From Proteiniclasticum sediminis (GTDB taxonomy: Bacteria > Bacillota > Clostridia > Clostridiales > Clostridiaceae), in the NCBI RefSeq assembly GCF_018128025.1, contig NZ_JAGSCS010000007.1, positions 1 to 64,000 on the forward strand: a stretch of 64,000 nucleotides of DNA, written 5' to 3'. The notes beneath the pieces are model-generated. The model was given only the letters and a program-made list of their open reading frames with translations. It ran no database searches and was not told where the DNA came from. Every line of letters begins with the position of its first letter. The stretch's first letter is position 1. Both the position numbers and the translations under genes were made by a program. Positions 33,994-42,703 of the stretch are shown piece after piece.

Positions 33994-35289
33994 TTGTTAT
34001 TTAAAGAACTCAATTTATCCGTTCCGCTGCAGAAAGCCCTGAAGGATGCCGGCTACGAGGCAGCGACGCCCATTCAGGAAGCCGCCATTACCCTCCTTTT
34101 GGAGGGCAAGGACCTGCTGGGCTGCGCCCAGACCGGCACCGGAAAGACCGCAGCCTTTGCGCTGCCGATTATTGAAGCGCTGGCCATGAAAACCGGCCAG
34201 GGTCCCAAGCGGCCCATCAAGGCGCTGGTCCTGGCTCCTACCAGGGAACTGGCCATCCAGATCGCTGACAGCTTCAAGCTCTACAGCAAATACCTGAAGC
34301 TAAAGACCGCTGTGATTTTCGGCGGAGTGTCCCAGAACCCCCAGACAGCAGAACTGGGACAGGGCGTGGACATACTCGTTGCCACTCCGGGCCGCCTTCT
34401 GGATCTCATTAACCAGCGGTTTGTTCGTCTGGGCGAAGTGGACCACTTTGTCCTGGATGAGGCGGACATGATGCTGGACATGGGCATGATCCATGATGTG
34501 CGCAAAGTGATCACCCATCTGCCGAAGGTACGCCAGACCATGTTCTTCTCCGCCACCATGCCTCCGGAGATCGCCAAGCTTGCCGAGTCCATTCTCGTGA
34601 AGCCCGTGAAGGTGGAAATTACCCCCGTGGCTTCCACGGTGGATACCATCCAGCAGTCCATGTACTTCGTGAACAAGAAGAACAAGACGGAGCTTCTGAA
34701 GCACCTGCTGAAGAATCTTTCCATTGAAAGCTGTCTCGTCTTTTCCCGCACCAAGCACGGCGCGGACAAGATCGTGAAGGCGCTGGAAAAGGGAGGAATC
34801 TCTGCCCAGGCCATCCATGGAAACAAGTCCCAGGGAGCCCGTCAGCTGGCCCTGAAGAACTTCAAGGAAAGAAAAACCCGCATCCTGGTGGCCACGGACA
34901 TTGCAGCCCGCGGTATCGATGTGGAAGAGCTATCCCACGTCATCATCCATGACCTGCCGGAAGTGCCGGAGACCTATGTTCACCGCATCGGACGTACAGG
35001 TCGTGCCGGACTGGGTGGCGTCGCCATTTCCTTCTGCGGTCAGGAGGATCAGAATCTTCTCCGGGACATCGAGAAGCTCATCCAGAAGAAGATCCCCGTG
35101 GTTTCCGAGCATCCCTTCCCCATGGTTCCGGAAGCTCTGGAGGACAAACCCGTGTCCAATTCTGCAGCCTTTGGCAACAAACCTTCCCGTCAGGGCGAAG
35201 GCAAAAGGACGGAAAACACCCGTCAGCCTAAGTCCCAGGGAAAGAGCTGGGGAAAATCCCCCGCAAAGGGCAGCCGAAAAATCGGTTAA
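33994..35289 (+). CDS. DEAD-box ATP-dependent RNA helicase
   Basis: The 431-residue helicase has all core motifs in order: the Q motif (ATPIQEAAI), motif I AQTGTGKT, PTRELA, TPGR, DEAD in VLDEADMML, SAT, the C-terminal RecA lobe with FSRTKHGAD, ATDIAARGID, and HRIGRTGRAG. A basic, low-complexity tail follows. It resembles the CshA/DeaD cold-adaptation and RNA-decay group. The frame is open upstream to 33946, but AAAGGAG at 33981-33987 is followed after 6 bases by an in-frame TTG at 33994, giving the usual LFKELNLS beginning. That makes TTG the likely start. Regulation through the terminator in its leader is likely. Confidence 0.92.
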   Translation: MLFKELNLSVPLQKALKDAGYEAATPIQEAAITLLLEGKDLLGCAQTGTGKTAAFALPIIEALAMKTGQGPKRPIKALVLAPTRELAIQIADSFKLYSKYLKLKTAVIFGGVSQNPQTAELGQGVDILVATPGRLLDLINQRFVRLGEVDHFVLDEADMMLDMGMIHDVRKVITHLPKVRQTMFFSATMPPEIAKLAESILVKPVKVEITPVASTVDTIQQSMYFVNKKNKTELLKHLLKNLSIESCLVFSRTKHGADKIVKALEKGGISAQAIHGNKSQGARQLALKNFKERKTRILVATDIAARGIDVEELSHVIIHDLPEVPETYVHRIGRTGRAGLGGVAISFCGQEDQNLLRDIEKLIQKKIPVVSEHPFPMVPEALEDKPVSNSAAFGNKPSRQGEGKRTENTRQPKSQGKSWGKSPAKGSRKIG

Positions 35290-35312
35290 CTGAAAATCAG
35301 CGAAAATAATTA

Positions 35313-35335
35313 AGCACCCGCTTAGGGTGCTTTTT
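35313..35335 (+). terminator. Terminator of the helicase gene
   Basis: AGCACCC (35313-35319) and GGGTGCT (35325-35331) followed by T bases. Confidence 0.88.
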
Positions 35336-35361
35336 CCTTTGTCTGGAGTGATTGTTAAAGA

Positions 35362-36135
35362 CTAGGGCAGGGGAGCTTCATGGTAAGGAATCCGGTAGAG
35401 CTCCTGAGCGGCCTCTTTAGCGGAGGCTTCCATTTCTACCAGGGTGTCCTCAAAGGTTTCCGGCGGACCATGCCCCGGGATCACCTGGAGAGGGTTTAGG
35501 GACTCTAGGACCTTTCTCAGATTGGAGAGTTCTTCTAAAAACTGCCGGGCAGGTACCCGAAGCAGGGGATTGCCATCGGCATCGCCGAGAAACAGCGTCT
35601 TTTCCTCCGGGATATGGACCAGGACCCCATCGGGGGTATGGGGGCCGTTTATCTGGTGAAGGTTGAGGGTGATTCCGCCCAGATCCAGGGTCAGGAGATC
35701 CTCAAAGACCAGATCGGCAGGAACAATCTCCAGGGCATCATAGGTGCCATATTCCTCAAGAATCATGGTGGTACAGAAGGGAACATCCAGCCCCCGGCGG
35801 AGCCGGTCCGCCACGGCTTCCTCGGTCCAGGACCACAACGCCATGTTCTGGAGATCCTCCTGGGTTTTCCGGCAGGCTATGGTGTAGACTCCTCGGTGCC
35901 TTAGCTCGGCTAGACCGTAGGTGTGGTCCCAGTGGCTGTGGGTGAGGACGCAAAGATTGGGCTGAGGTAGCCCTTGGGCTTCCAGAGCCTGAAAAAAGAG
36001 CAAAGCATGGGCCGGGCTGTTTCCCGCATCCACCATGACGCGGTGGCGGTCGCCCTGGATATAGCCCAGGGAGGGGCGGTCCGTGGCGGGATCCGGGGGC
36101 AATACCCAGATCCGTTCTGTACATTTATTCAGCAT
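35362..36135 (-). CDS. MBL-fold metallo-hydrolase
   Basis: A 257-residue metallo-beta-lactamase-fold hydrolase. The zinc-binding signature THSHWDH (about 66-72) is present, followed by INGPHTPD (His), the bridging Asp in LFLGDADG, and GHGPPE near the C-terminus. Class members hydrolyse thioesters, esters or phosphodiesters. The substrate is not evident from the sequence. The second of two adjacent ATGs (36135) lies 5 bases after GGAGG, so I use it. It stands alone between the helicase terminator and another hairpin. Confidence 0.85.
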   Translation of the reverse strand: MLNKCTERIWVLPPDPATDRPSLGYIQGDRHRVMVDAGNSPAHALLFFQALEAQGLPQPNLCVLTHSHWDHTYGLAELRHRGVYTIACRKTQEDLQNMALWSWTEEAVADRLRRGLDVPFCTTMILEEYGTYDALEIVPADLVFEDLLTLDLGGITLNLHQINGPHTPDGVLVHIPEEKTLFLGDADGNPLLRVPARQFLEELSNLRKVLESLNPLQVIPGHGPPETFEDTLVEMEASAKEAAQELYRIPYHEAPLP

Positions 36136-36170
36136 CATAACCTCCTAATACAAATTGGGGTTTTCACAAG

Positions 36171-36193
36171 GAAAAGGAGCCCGAAGGCTCCTT
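36171..36193 (-). terminator. Terminator after the small hydrophilic protein gene
   Basis: AAGGAGCC (36174-36181), loop CGAA and GGCTCCTT (36186-36193). On the minus strand this is a TTCG-loop hairpin followed by TTTTC. Confidence 0.75.
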
Positions 36194-36235
36194 GGCGAGG
36201 GGCTAACCTACCAAAAGAGAGCCGGAATCCTAGGG

Positions 36236-36403
36236 CTATTCCGGGGATTCCGGGGGAGAATCAATGGATGCGATGTCCGGCGCCGAGGGATCCTCGTGGG
36301 GTGTTCCGGTACCGGGCTCAGGAGCCTGCCAGTATTCCTCCCGCTTGGGATTCTTGGAAGGATCCTCGTGTTTCTTATCCTTGACGTTCTTCTTGTCGGC
36401 CAT
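36236..36403 (-). CDS. Small hydrophilic protein, unknown function
   Basis: This 55-residue protein is rich in Lys, Asp, Glu and Pro, with no hydrophobic segment or cysteine, and is probably disordered: it begins MADKKNVKDKKHEDPSK and ends in an acidic Pro/Ser tail. The reality of the gene rests on the strong AAGGAGG site at 7 bases before the ATG at 36403 and a terminator after it. I do not recognise it. Roles as a stress-induced or spore-associated small protein are possible but unsupported. Confidence 0.6.
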   Translation of the reverse strand: MADKKNVKDKKHEDPSKNPKREEYWQAPEPGTGTPHEDPSAPDIASIDSPPESPE

Positions 36404-36561
36404 GGTCTTTCCTCCTTGAAGGGGTGAACTCATTCCCCTTTTGTAGTTTCATTATAGGGGGAGGGACCGGAAAGAGTATGAGCATTATTTGAATATTGCG
36501 TTAATCTTATGGCGGTGCGGCTCTTCGGAGTGCTATCATGGGGGTGAAAGAGGTGAGCGTC

Positions 36562-37167
36562 ATGCTGGAACTGGAGGTTCTGGAAAGCTATGCCCAATCC
36601 CTGGACCGGTCGCTTTTTCTCGATGAGGAGTATCAGTCCTTTGCTAGCCTCAACCGGCCCCTGCCCATTGGTTATGGCCAGACCATTTCCCAGCCAACGC
36701 TGGTGGTGGAAATGACCTATCTGCTTTCCCCGGAACCGGATTCCCGGGTGCTGGAAATCGGTACGGGATCCGGTTATCAAACGGCATTTCTGGCCCATTT
36801 CGCCCGCCGGGTCTACACCATGGAACGGGTGGGTCCCCTCCTGCGCCAGGCGAAAAAAAGACTGGCAGCTTTGAAGTTTACGAACATTCTATATCAGGAA
36901 GGGGATGGCAGCGGAGGCTGGTCCGAGCACGCTCCCTATGACCGGATCATGGTCACCGCCGCCGCCCGGACCATTCCACCGGAGCTTCTCGAGCAGCTGG
37001 CTCCCTTGGGGCGGATGGTCATTCCCGTGGGCCCGCCGGATCTTCAGGAACTGATGCTGGTGACGAAGGATCTTGCGGGAAACGTGAAGAACCAGGTGGT
37101 GGAGCTGGTTCGATTTGTGGAGCTTCGGGGAAAGTACGGCTGGATGGAAGAGAAAAAGCGGGAGTAA
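36562..37167 (+). CDS. pcm: Protein-L-isoaspartate O-methyltransferase
   Basis: The 201-residue enzyme repairs isoaspartyl damage in proteins using SAM. The substrate loop LNRPLPIGYGQTISQPTLV, motif I VLEIGTGSGYQTAFLA, and YDRIMVTAAARTIPPELLEQLAPLGRMVIPVG are all in family order. The ATG at 36562 has AGGTGA five bases upstream; the ATG at 36538 lacks a site. It probably forms a unit with the molybdopterin-domain lipoprotein gene that follows after a 157-base gap, though the gap may carry its own promoter. Confidence 0.93.
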   Translation: MLELEVLESYAQSLDRSLFLDEEYQSFASLNRPLPIGYGQTISQPTLVVEMTYLLSPEPDSRVLEIGTGSGYQTAFLAHFARRVYTMERVGPLLRQAKKRLAALKFTNILYQEGDGSGGWSEHAPYDRIMVTAAARTIPPELLEQLAPLGRMVIPVGPPDLQELMLVTKDLAGNVKNQVVELVRFVELRGKYGWMEEKKRE

Positions 37168-37324
37168 TTTCGGTACATCGCCACAGAATTCAAGATATGG
37201 ACAAAGAAGCTTGAAGATTGGACGGGATTCTGATCAAACCTCCCCTGGGGATTAATTTCCCAGGAAGTCCATGAAGATCCCCCCATGGGCTTTGGTGTGA
37301 TGGGGGATGAAGGGAAGATTCGCC

Positions 37325-37999
37325 ATGGGAAAAAGTGGAACATTGGGATGTCTCCTCGTTCTGTCGCTGCTGTTTTCGTCCTGCTCCAACGGCCGGGTGA
37401 GCGGAGAGTATCTGGATATTATGGCAAAGCCCACGGAAGAGCGGTATGCCCCCACAGAAATCCGGGACTACAAGGGAGTCCGACTGGATGCCTCCATCGG
37501 TCCCCGGGACAACTCCATCTCCGGGATTCCCCGGATGGATCCGAAAACCTATCGGCTGGCGATCACGGGCCTCGTGGAAAACCCCTTGCAGCTCACCTAT
37601 GACGAGGTGTTGGCTTTCCCGGCGGAGGAACGGCTCATTACCCTCTACTGCGTGGAAGGGTGGCAAGCCACCATTCTCTGGAAAGGAGTGAAACTTCGGG
37701 ATCTTCTTCAGGAAGCATCCCCGACAGCTGCGGGAAAAGTGGCGATATTTCGCTGTCTTGACGGCTACACCACGTCGCTGCCCCTGACAGAAATCGAGGC
37801 CAAGGATATGCTGCTGGCCTATACATCCAACGGGATCCCCCTGCCCGAACCCTTAGGGTACCCTTTCATCGTGGTGGCCCAGGACAAGCTGGGCTACAAA
37901 TGGGCCCGGTGGGTGGAAACCATCGAAATCAGCGACAACCCGGACTATGAGGGAACCTGGGAGAAAAGCGGATACGATAATGAGGCCAATGTTCCCTAA
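37325..37999 (+). CDS. Lipoprotein with sulfite-oxidase-type molybdopterin domain
   Basis: The 224-residue precursor starts with a signal peptide and lipobox LLFSSC (Cys20). The remainder is a single molybdopterin-binding oxidoreductase domain of the sulfite oxidase/YedY type. YRLAITGLVENPLQLTYDEV is followed by TLYCVEGW, whose Cys109 would ligate molybdenum, then LWKGVKLRDLL and LGYKWARWVETIEI. No heme or dimerisation domain is attached. It would act outside the membrane on an unknown substrate. AAGGGAAG precedes the ATG at 37325; one at 37307 lacks proper spacing. Confidence 0.82.
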   Translation: MGKSGTLGCLLVLSLLFSSCSNGRVSGEYLDIMAKPTEERYAPTEIRDYKGVRLDASIGPRDNSISGIPRMDPKTYRLAITGLVENPLQLTYDEVLAFPAEERLITLYCVEGWQATILWKGVKLRDLLQEASPTAAGKVAIFRCLDGYTTSLPLTEIEAKDMLLAYTSNGIPLPEPLGYPFIVVAQDKLGYKWARWVETIEISDNPDYEGTWEKSGYDNEANVP

Positions 38000-38026
38000 G
38001 AAGAGGATGAAGGAGGAGTAAGTGCC

Positions 38027-40447
38027 ATGAACAAGTATGCTGTGGCGCCGGAGGCGCTTCGGAAGGTTTGCGATCCCCATAAGGAACTGCATTTTTGCCA
38101 TACCACAGAGGATGCCCCCGCCTTTGAAGGGGTCATTGGCCAGGATCGAGCGGTGCGGTCCATGAATTTTGGACTGCAGATGAAGGTGCCGGGGTACAAT
38201 ATCTTTGTGGTGGGTCCCCACGGCACCGGGAAAACCACCTATGCCGAAGCCGTGGTGGCCGCCGTGGCCCAAAAGGGAACCCCGCCTCTGGACTGGTGCT
38301 ATCTCTATAATTTTGCCGACAAGGACCGGCCCAGGATTCTATCGCTGCCGGCGGGAAAAGGACGGGATTTCCAAAAGGAGATGAGTAACTTTTCCGCGGA
38401 CCTTCCCCGGATCATCGCCCAGGCCTTCGAGAACAGCCAGTACGAGAAAGAACGGGATGACATTATCCACCGTCTCCAAGAGAAACTGGATGCCCTATCC
38501 GGGCACCTGAAAACCGAAGCCCAGCGGGCCGGCTTCATCATGAAGCCCATTCCGCCCCGGTTCGTGTTCTTCCCTGTGAAAGACGGCGCACAGCTTCCCC
38601 AGGAGGAGTATGAAAAGCTCACGGAGGAGGAGAAGCGGGAGCTGGATGAAAAGGGAAGACGGCTCACCAAGCTTTTGGATGAGAGCATGAAGGAGAGTCA
38701 GCACCTGGAGGAGGCGGGGAAAGAAGAAATGCAGAAGCTGGAAAGCCAGATTGTCCAGGCCGCCCTTCTGCCGCCCATGGAGAGACTGAGAAGCCGCTAC
38801 AAGGAGGAGCCGGGAATCCTTGAGCATCTGGAGGAAGTGCTGAAGGATGTGACCAGCCACTACAAGAACTTCTTGCCCAAACCCCCGCAGCCCAATGCAC
38901 CAGCCTCTCCCTTCGAGGAGGAGGCACCGGATCCGGCCATGAAGTATCAGGTGAATCTCTTTGTCCACAATGGAAGCTGCCCGGGAAGCCCCGTGGTGGT
39001 GGAGTCCAATCCCACCTATTATAACCTCTTTGGCAAGCTGGAATACAAGAGCCATTTCCTCACCATGAGTACAGACTTTACTATGATCCGTCCCGGTGCT
39101 CTTCATAAGGCCAACGGAGGATTTCTCATCCTCCAGGCCCGGGATCTTCTTCGGGATGTCTATGCCTGGGAGACGCTAAAAAAAGCGCTGAAGTACCGAA
39201 AAGCCGTGGTGGAGAACATCGGAGAGGAGTACCGGCTGGTTCCTTCCGGAACCCTTCGGCCCGAACCCATGCCGTTGGACCTGAAGGTGATTCTCGTGGC
39301 GGATCCCGAAGTATACAGCTTCCTGTTCTCCCTGGATGAAGATATGCAGCGCCTCTTCAAGGTGCGGGTGGACTTTGACGTGGATATGCCCCGGACACCG
39401 GAAAATCTCCGGAAGTATGTGGCCTTTGTCAGCGCTCTCTGCAAAAAGGATGGGCTTCTTCCCTTTGAGCGCAGTGCCCTGGCCAGGCTGGTGGAACACG
39501 GTTCCCGGCTGGCCGGAGATCAGCGGAAGCTCTCCACCCGGTTCAACAAAGTGGCGGAGCTCATCTATGAGTCCTCTGCCCTGGCAGAAGCTGCCGGAGA
39601 AACCCTGGTCCGAGGAAAGCAGGTGGAGGATGCCGTGCAGGAGCGAAAGGGCAGGGAGGATATTCTGGAGGAAAGAATCCGGGAGGAAATTCTCCGAAGG
39701 ACGATCATCATCAACACCGAGGGGGAAGAGGTGGGCCAGATCAACGGCCTCTCGGTGCTAAGTACCGGAGGTTACAGTTTTGGGATGCCCTCCCGGATCA
39801 CCGCCCGGACCTTTGTGGGCACCGAAGGGATCATCAACATCGAGCGGGAGACCCGCATGAGCGGCAGTATCCATACCAAGGGTGTCCTGACCCTTTCGGG
39901 CTATCTGGGTGGAAAATTTGCCCAGAAGAGCCCCTTGGGCCTCACGGCCCAGATCACCTTTGAACAGTCCTATGGCGGGGTGGAAGGGGACAGCGCATCC
40001 AGCGCCGAGCTTTATGCCATCTTGTCCAGTCTCGCAGGGGTCCCCATCAAACAGTCTCTGGCGGTGACGGGCTCCGTGGATCAGCGGGGAGACATTCAGC
40101 CCATTGGCGGGGCCACGGAAAAGATCGAAGGATTCTTCGCCATCTGCAAAGCCCGAGGGCTCACCGGGGAGCAGGGGGTGATCATTCCTCACCAGAACGT
40201 GGAGAACCTCATGCTAAAGGAAGAGATCCTGGAGGCGGTGCGCCAGGGAAAGTTCACCATCTATGCCGTAAAGCAGATTGAAGAGGGACTGGAGATCCTC
40301 ACGGGGATCCCCGCGGGGATCCTGGGGCCTGAGGGGACATACCCCCAAGGCACGGTCTTCCAGCGCGTGGCGGATCAGCTGGATCAGTTCAGCGCCGTCC
40401 TCACCAACCGAAAACATCCCGAGGAGGAAAGTCATGACGGAAAATGA
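38027..40447 (+). CDS. Lon-like ATP-dependent protease (LonH/YcbZ type)
   Basis: This 806-residue protease has an N-terminal AAA+ module with Walker A VGPHGTGKTT (about 62-71), a long charged coiled-coil insert (about 140-300), and a second AAA part with LHKANGGFLIL and LILVADPEVY-like Walker B and sensor regions. The C-terminal peptidase domain has catalytic Ser656 in EGDSASSAE and Lys699 in GGATEKIEG. The 43-residue spacing equals that of the classical Lon dyad. It lacks the Lon N-terminal domain. GGAGG precedes the ATG. Its 3' end overlaps the Nudix gene by 14 bases. A quality-control protease role in the cytoplasm is likely. Confidence 0.87.
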   Translation: MNKYAVAPEALRKVCDPHKELHFCHTTEDAPAFEGVIGQDRAVRSMNFGLQMKVPGYNIFVVGPHGTGKTTYAEAVVAAVAQKGTPPLDWCYLYNFADKDRPRILSLPAGKGRDFQKEMSNFSADLPRIIAQAFENSQYEKERDDIIHRLQEKLDALSGHLKTEAQRAGFIMKPIPPRFVFFPVKDGAQLPQEEYEKLTEEEKRELDEKGRRLTKLLDESMKESQHLEEAGKEEMQKLESQIVQAALLPPMERLRSRYKEEPGILEHLEEVLKDVTSHYKNFLPKPPQPNAPASPFEEEAPDPAMKYQVNLFVHNGSCPGSPVVVESNPTYYNLFGKLEYKSHFLTMSTDFTMIRPGALHKANGGFLILQARDLLRDVYAWETLKKALKYRKAVVENIGEEYRLVPSGTLRPEPMPLDLKVILVADPEVYSFLFSLDEDMQRLFKVRVDFDVDMPRTPENLRKYVAFVSALCKKDGLLPFERSALARLVEHGSRLAGDQRKLSTRFNKVAELIYESSALAEAAGETLVRGKQVEDAVQERKGREDILEERIREEILRRTIIINTEGEEVGQINGLSVLSTGGYSFGMPSRITARTFVGTEGIINIERETRMSGSIHTKGVLTLSGYLGGKFAQKSPLGLTAQITFEQSYGGVEGDSASSAELYAILSSLAGVPIKQSLAVTGSVDQRGDIQPIGGATEKIEGFFAICKARGLTGEQGVIIPHQNVENLMLKEEILEAVRQGKFTIYAVKQIEEGLEILTGIPAGILGPEGTYPQGTVFQRVADQLDQFSAVLTNRKHPEEESHDGK

Positions 40448-40973
40448 AGGCGAAGAGATTTGGGATATCTATGACCGGGAGCGAAACCCCACGGGGCGAT
40501 TTCACCGACGGGGAGAGCCTCTGGCCGAAGGGGACTGCCATTTGGTGGTCCATGTGCTGATTTTCAGCAGCGACCATCGGCTGCTCATCCAGCGGCGCCA
40601 GCCCTGGAAGCGGGGGTGGCCGAACCGGTGGGATGTATCCGCTGCCGGCGCTGCCTTGGCGGGAGAAACCAGCCGGCAGGCGGCGGAGCGGGAAATTCGC
40701 GAGGAACTGGGGGTACAGCTGGAGCTCTCCTCCCATTGGCCCCGGTTCACGGTGAATTTCCCCCAGGGCTTTGATGATTTCTGGTTCCTGGAGGAGGATA
40801 TCCCCATGGCGGAGCTTCATCCGCAGCCCTCCGAAGTGGCTGAGGTTCGCTGGGTAAACGAAGAGGAACTGCGAGACCTCGTCCGAAGGAAACAGTTTGT
40901 TCCCTTTTATTGGGCCGAGGATTTCTTTCGGCTAAGGTTTCAGCAGGGGGCCATCTCCCGCGAAGAGGGTTAG
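40434..40973 (+). CDS. Nudix hydrolase
   Basis: The 179-residue protein has the Nudix box as GAALAGETSRQAAEREIREELG (key residues G, E, REIxEE), inside a fold starting WDIYDRERNPTGRFHRRG. That N-terminus resembles the IPP-isomerase-like and YfcD-type Nudix proteins that act on dinucleotide or isoprenoid diphosphates. The start lies inside the end of the Lon-like gene, with GAGGAGG upstream, so translation is coupled. Its substrate is unknown; housecleaning of modified nucleotides is the usual guess. Confidence 0.85.
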   Translation: MTENEGEEIWDIYDRERNPTGRFHRRGEPLAEGDCHLVVHVLIFSSDHRLLIQRRQPWKRGWPNRWDVSAAGAALAGETSRQAAEREIREELGVQLELSSHWPRFTVNFPQGFDDFWFLEEDIPMAELHPQPSEVAEVRWVNEEELRDLVRRKQFVPFYWAEDFFRLRFQQGAISREEG

Positions 40974-41010
40974 CCCAAAGATCAGATTTACGATCGAACG
41001 CGAATAAAGG

Positions 41011-41054
41011 AAAGGGCCCCCGAGAAAACCTTGCGGTTTTTCCGGGGGCCCTTT
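41011..41054. terminator. Bidirectional terminator
   Basis: AAAGGGCCCCCG (41011-41022) and CGGGGGCCCTTT (41043-41054) form a strong stem with an inner GAAAACC/GGTTTTT extension between converging genes. Confidence 0.85.
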
Positions 41055-41062
41055 CGGTTCGG

Positions 41063-41350
41063 TCAGTCTTCGTGGATTTCCACGCCCTTCCAGAACGCGA
41101 TGTGGTCTTTGATCATCATCGCCTCTTCAGAGGGCTCCGGGTAGTACCAGGCCGCGTCTTCGTTGAGGACTTCGTTGACATCCAGGGTGTAGTAGCTGGC
41201 CAGTCCTTTCCAGGGGCAGCGGGTATGGTGATCCGAGGGCAGGAGAAAAGCATGATCCACGTCGGCATCGGGGAAATAGTGATTTCCCTCCACCACGATG
41301 GTGTTCTCGCTGCGGGCAATCTCCACGCCATTCCATAGAGCTCGTACCAT
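41063..41350 (-). CDS. DUF427 domain protein
   Basis: A 95-residue protein matching the DUF427 fold: VRALWNGVEIARSENTIVVEGNHYFP at the start, then TRCPWKGLASYYTL and AWYYPEPSEEA, which are the conserved blocks. A ribosome site AGGAGG precedes the ATG. Function of the family is not established. Neighbours give no clear clue; it faces away from the Nudix gene and lies upstream-adjacent to an acetyltransferase on the same strand. Confidence 0.88.
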   Translation of the reverse strand: MVRALWNGVEIARSENTIVVEGNHYFPDADVDHAFLLPSDHHTRCPWKGLASYYTLDVNEVLNEDAAWYYPEPSEEAMMIKDHIAFWKGVEIHED

Positions 41351-41478
41351 AATGACACCTCCTTTTTGTCGTCACCGGCAAAAGGGCGAACGAAGAAGGA
41401 AGAAAATCAGGCGGATCGCTTCCAAAGTTTGCCGACGGCGTTTCTCTACTTTCATTATACCACTTCAGGCAGAAGTGG

Positions 41479-42048
41479 TTACAGAATCTTTCGCATAAGC
41501 TGACGTCCGCCCACGGAACCCAGGTCCTCAAAGCCCAGCTTTTGGAACATGGCATAACGGCCGGAGTACTGGCGAGCCACGGGAACTTCGGGATTGAGGG
41601 TGGAAAGGCCCAGCACCTGGGTAAAGCCTTCCGCCTTGAATCCGTCCAGGGCTTTTTCCAGCATTTTTGTCGCCAGCCCTTTTCCGCGATGGTCGGGGTG
41701 CAGGACAAAGCAGATGACTACACCGGTCTTTTTTTCCTGGGCATAGGGGGCTAAATCGGGGAGGAGACGGTCATAGGTTTCCAAGGCATTGGCATTGAGC
41801 CAGCCCACGCAGGTTTCACCGGAAAACGCCAGGTAGCCTTTCATTCGGCCTTCTTTGATCGCTTCCACGGATTCGCTGCGGTTCTTCAGCGCGGATCGCT
41901 CCATCCATGCTTCGTCGGAACAGGCCACATGGTAGTATCGGCAAAAGCAGGAGGAGAAATAGGGAGCATGGCTGAAATCCAGATGGGCAAGATAATCCGC
42001 GAAGGTTTCTCCGTCTTGGGGAGTCAGGGGACGCAGGGTATATTCCAT
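41479..42048 (-). CDS. GNAT family N-acetyltransferase
   Basis: The 189-residue acetyltransferase has the GNAT core: MEYTLRPLTPQD at the N-terminus and the acetyl-CoA loop VICFVLHPDHRGKGLATKMLEKAL (Arg/Gly loop at about 118-124), then GFTQVLGLSTLNPE. A Cys-rich segment FSSCFCRYYHVAC near residues 31-45 is typical of a subgroup of Firmicute GNAT proteins. The frame is open further upstream, but AAAGGAG stands before the ATG at 42048. The acceptor substrate is unknown. Confidence 0.85.
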   Translation of the reverse strand: MEYTLRPLTPQDGETFADYLAHLDFSHAPYFSSCFCRYYHVACSDEAWMERSALKNRSESVEAIKEGRMKGYLAFSGETCVGWLNANALETYDRLLPDLAPYAQEKKTGVVICFVLHPDHRGKGLATKMLEKALDGFKAEGFTQVLGLSTLNPEVPVARQYSGRYAMFQKLGFEDLGSVGGRQLMRKIL

Positions 42049-42241
42049 GGACAGCACTCCTTTGGCTTTTTGTTTAAGCATAACACAGGACAGAAAGGGG
42101 CTCAATGCAGGTTTGATGGGAGCAAATAGGGAAGGGGGAAGCATCGTTCGGAACTGAAGAATTGGGAGGATTTCCAGGAACTTCCAGGACAGGAACCGGG
42201 GATCGGGAAGAAAAAAAGGGGAGTTCTTCAGGGGCTCTCCC

Positions 42242-42310
42242 TTGACGGCGGAAAGGGAGAAGCTTATACTGAACTTAACATATGAATGATTATTCAATCG
42301 TTCAATTGAA
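42242..42310 (+). promoter_or_regulatory. Promoter and operators of the cad-type operon
   Basis: TTGACG (42242-42247) and TATACT (42265-42270) are 17 bases apart. Just after the expected start lie TGAAT-gatt-ATTCA (42283-42296) and the palindrome TTCAATTGAA (42301-42310). These are ArsR/CadC-type operators that would be held by the repressor in the absence of metal. Confidence 0.75.
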
Positions 42311-42323
42311 TGGAGGAAATCCC

Positions 42324-42692
42324 ATGGAAAAGACCCTGAGTACAGCGGAACGCTGCGACTGCAATATCATCCACGAAGATGTCGTCCGAAAAGTCACGGA
42401 AAAGATGCCCGGAGAAGAGACTCTCTATGATCTGGCGGAGCTCTTCAAAGTCTTTGGGGACAGCACCCGGGTGAAGATTCTGTGGGCTTTGGATGAGGCG
42501 GAGCTTTGTGTCTGCGATCTGGCTACCACCCTCAATATGACCCAGTCCGCCGTCTCCCATCAGCTGCGCATCCTAAAAAATGCCAAGCTAGTACTGAACC
42601 GCCGGGAGGGGAAGGTGGTCTATTACCGACTCTCCGATGACCATGTGCGGACGATCTTTGACCAAGGCCTGACCCATATTCGAGAACTGTAG
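42324..42692 (+). CDS. cadC: ArsR/SmtB-family metal-sensing repressor (CadC-like)
   Basis: The 122-residue repressor has the CadC pattern of metal ligands: N-terminal CDC (Cys11, Cys13) and ELCVCDLA (Cys62, Cys64) at the first DNA-binding helix, forming the alpha3N cadmium/lead site. The alpha5 zinc-site residues are also present (Asp105, His107, His118, Glu121). The winged helix MTQSAVSHQLRILKNAKLV follows. GGAGG precedes the ATG at 42324; earlier in-frame ATGs overlap the operator. It directly precedes the P1B ATPase and most likely derepresses it on Cd, Pb or Zn binding. Confidence 0.9.
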   Translation: MEKTLSTAERCDCNIIHEDVVRKVTEKMPGEETLYDLAELFKVFGDSTRVKILWALDEAELCVCDLATTLNMTQSAVSHQLRILKNAKLVLNRREGKVVYYRLSDDHVRTIFDQGLTHIREL

Positions 42693-42703
42693 GAGGAATA
42701 CCC

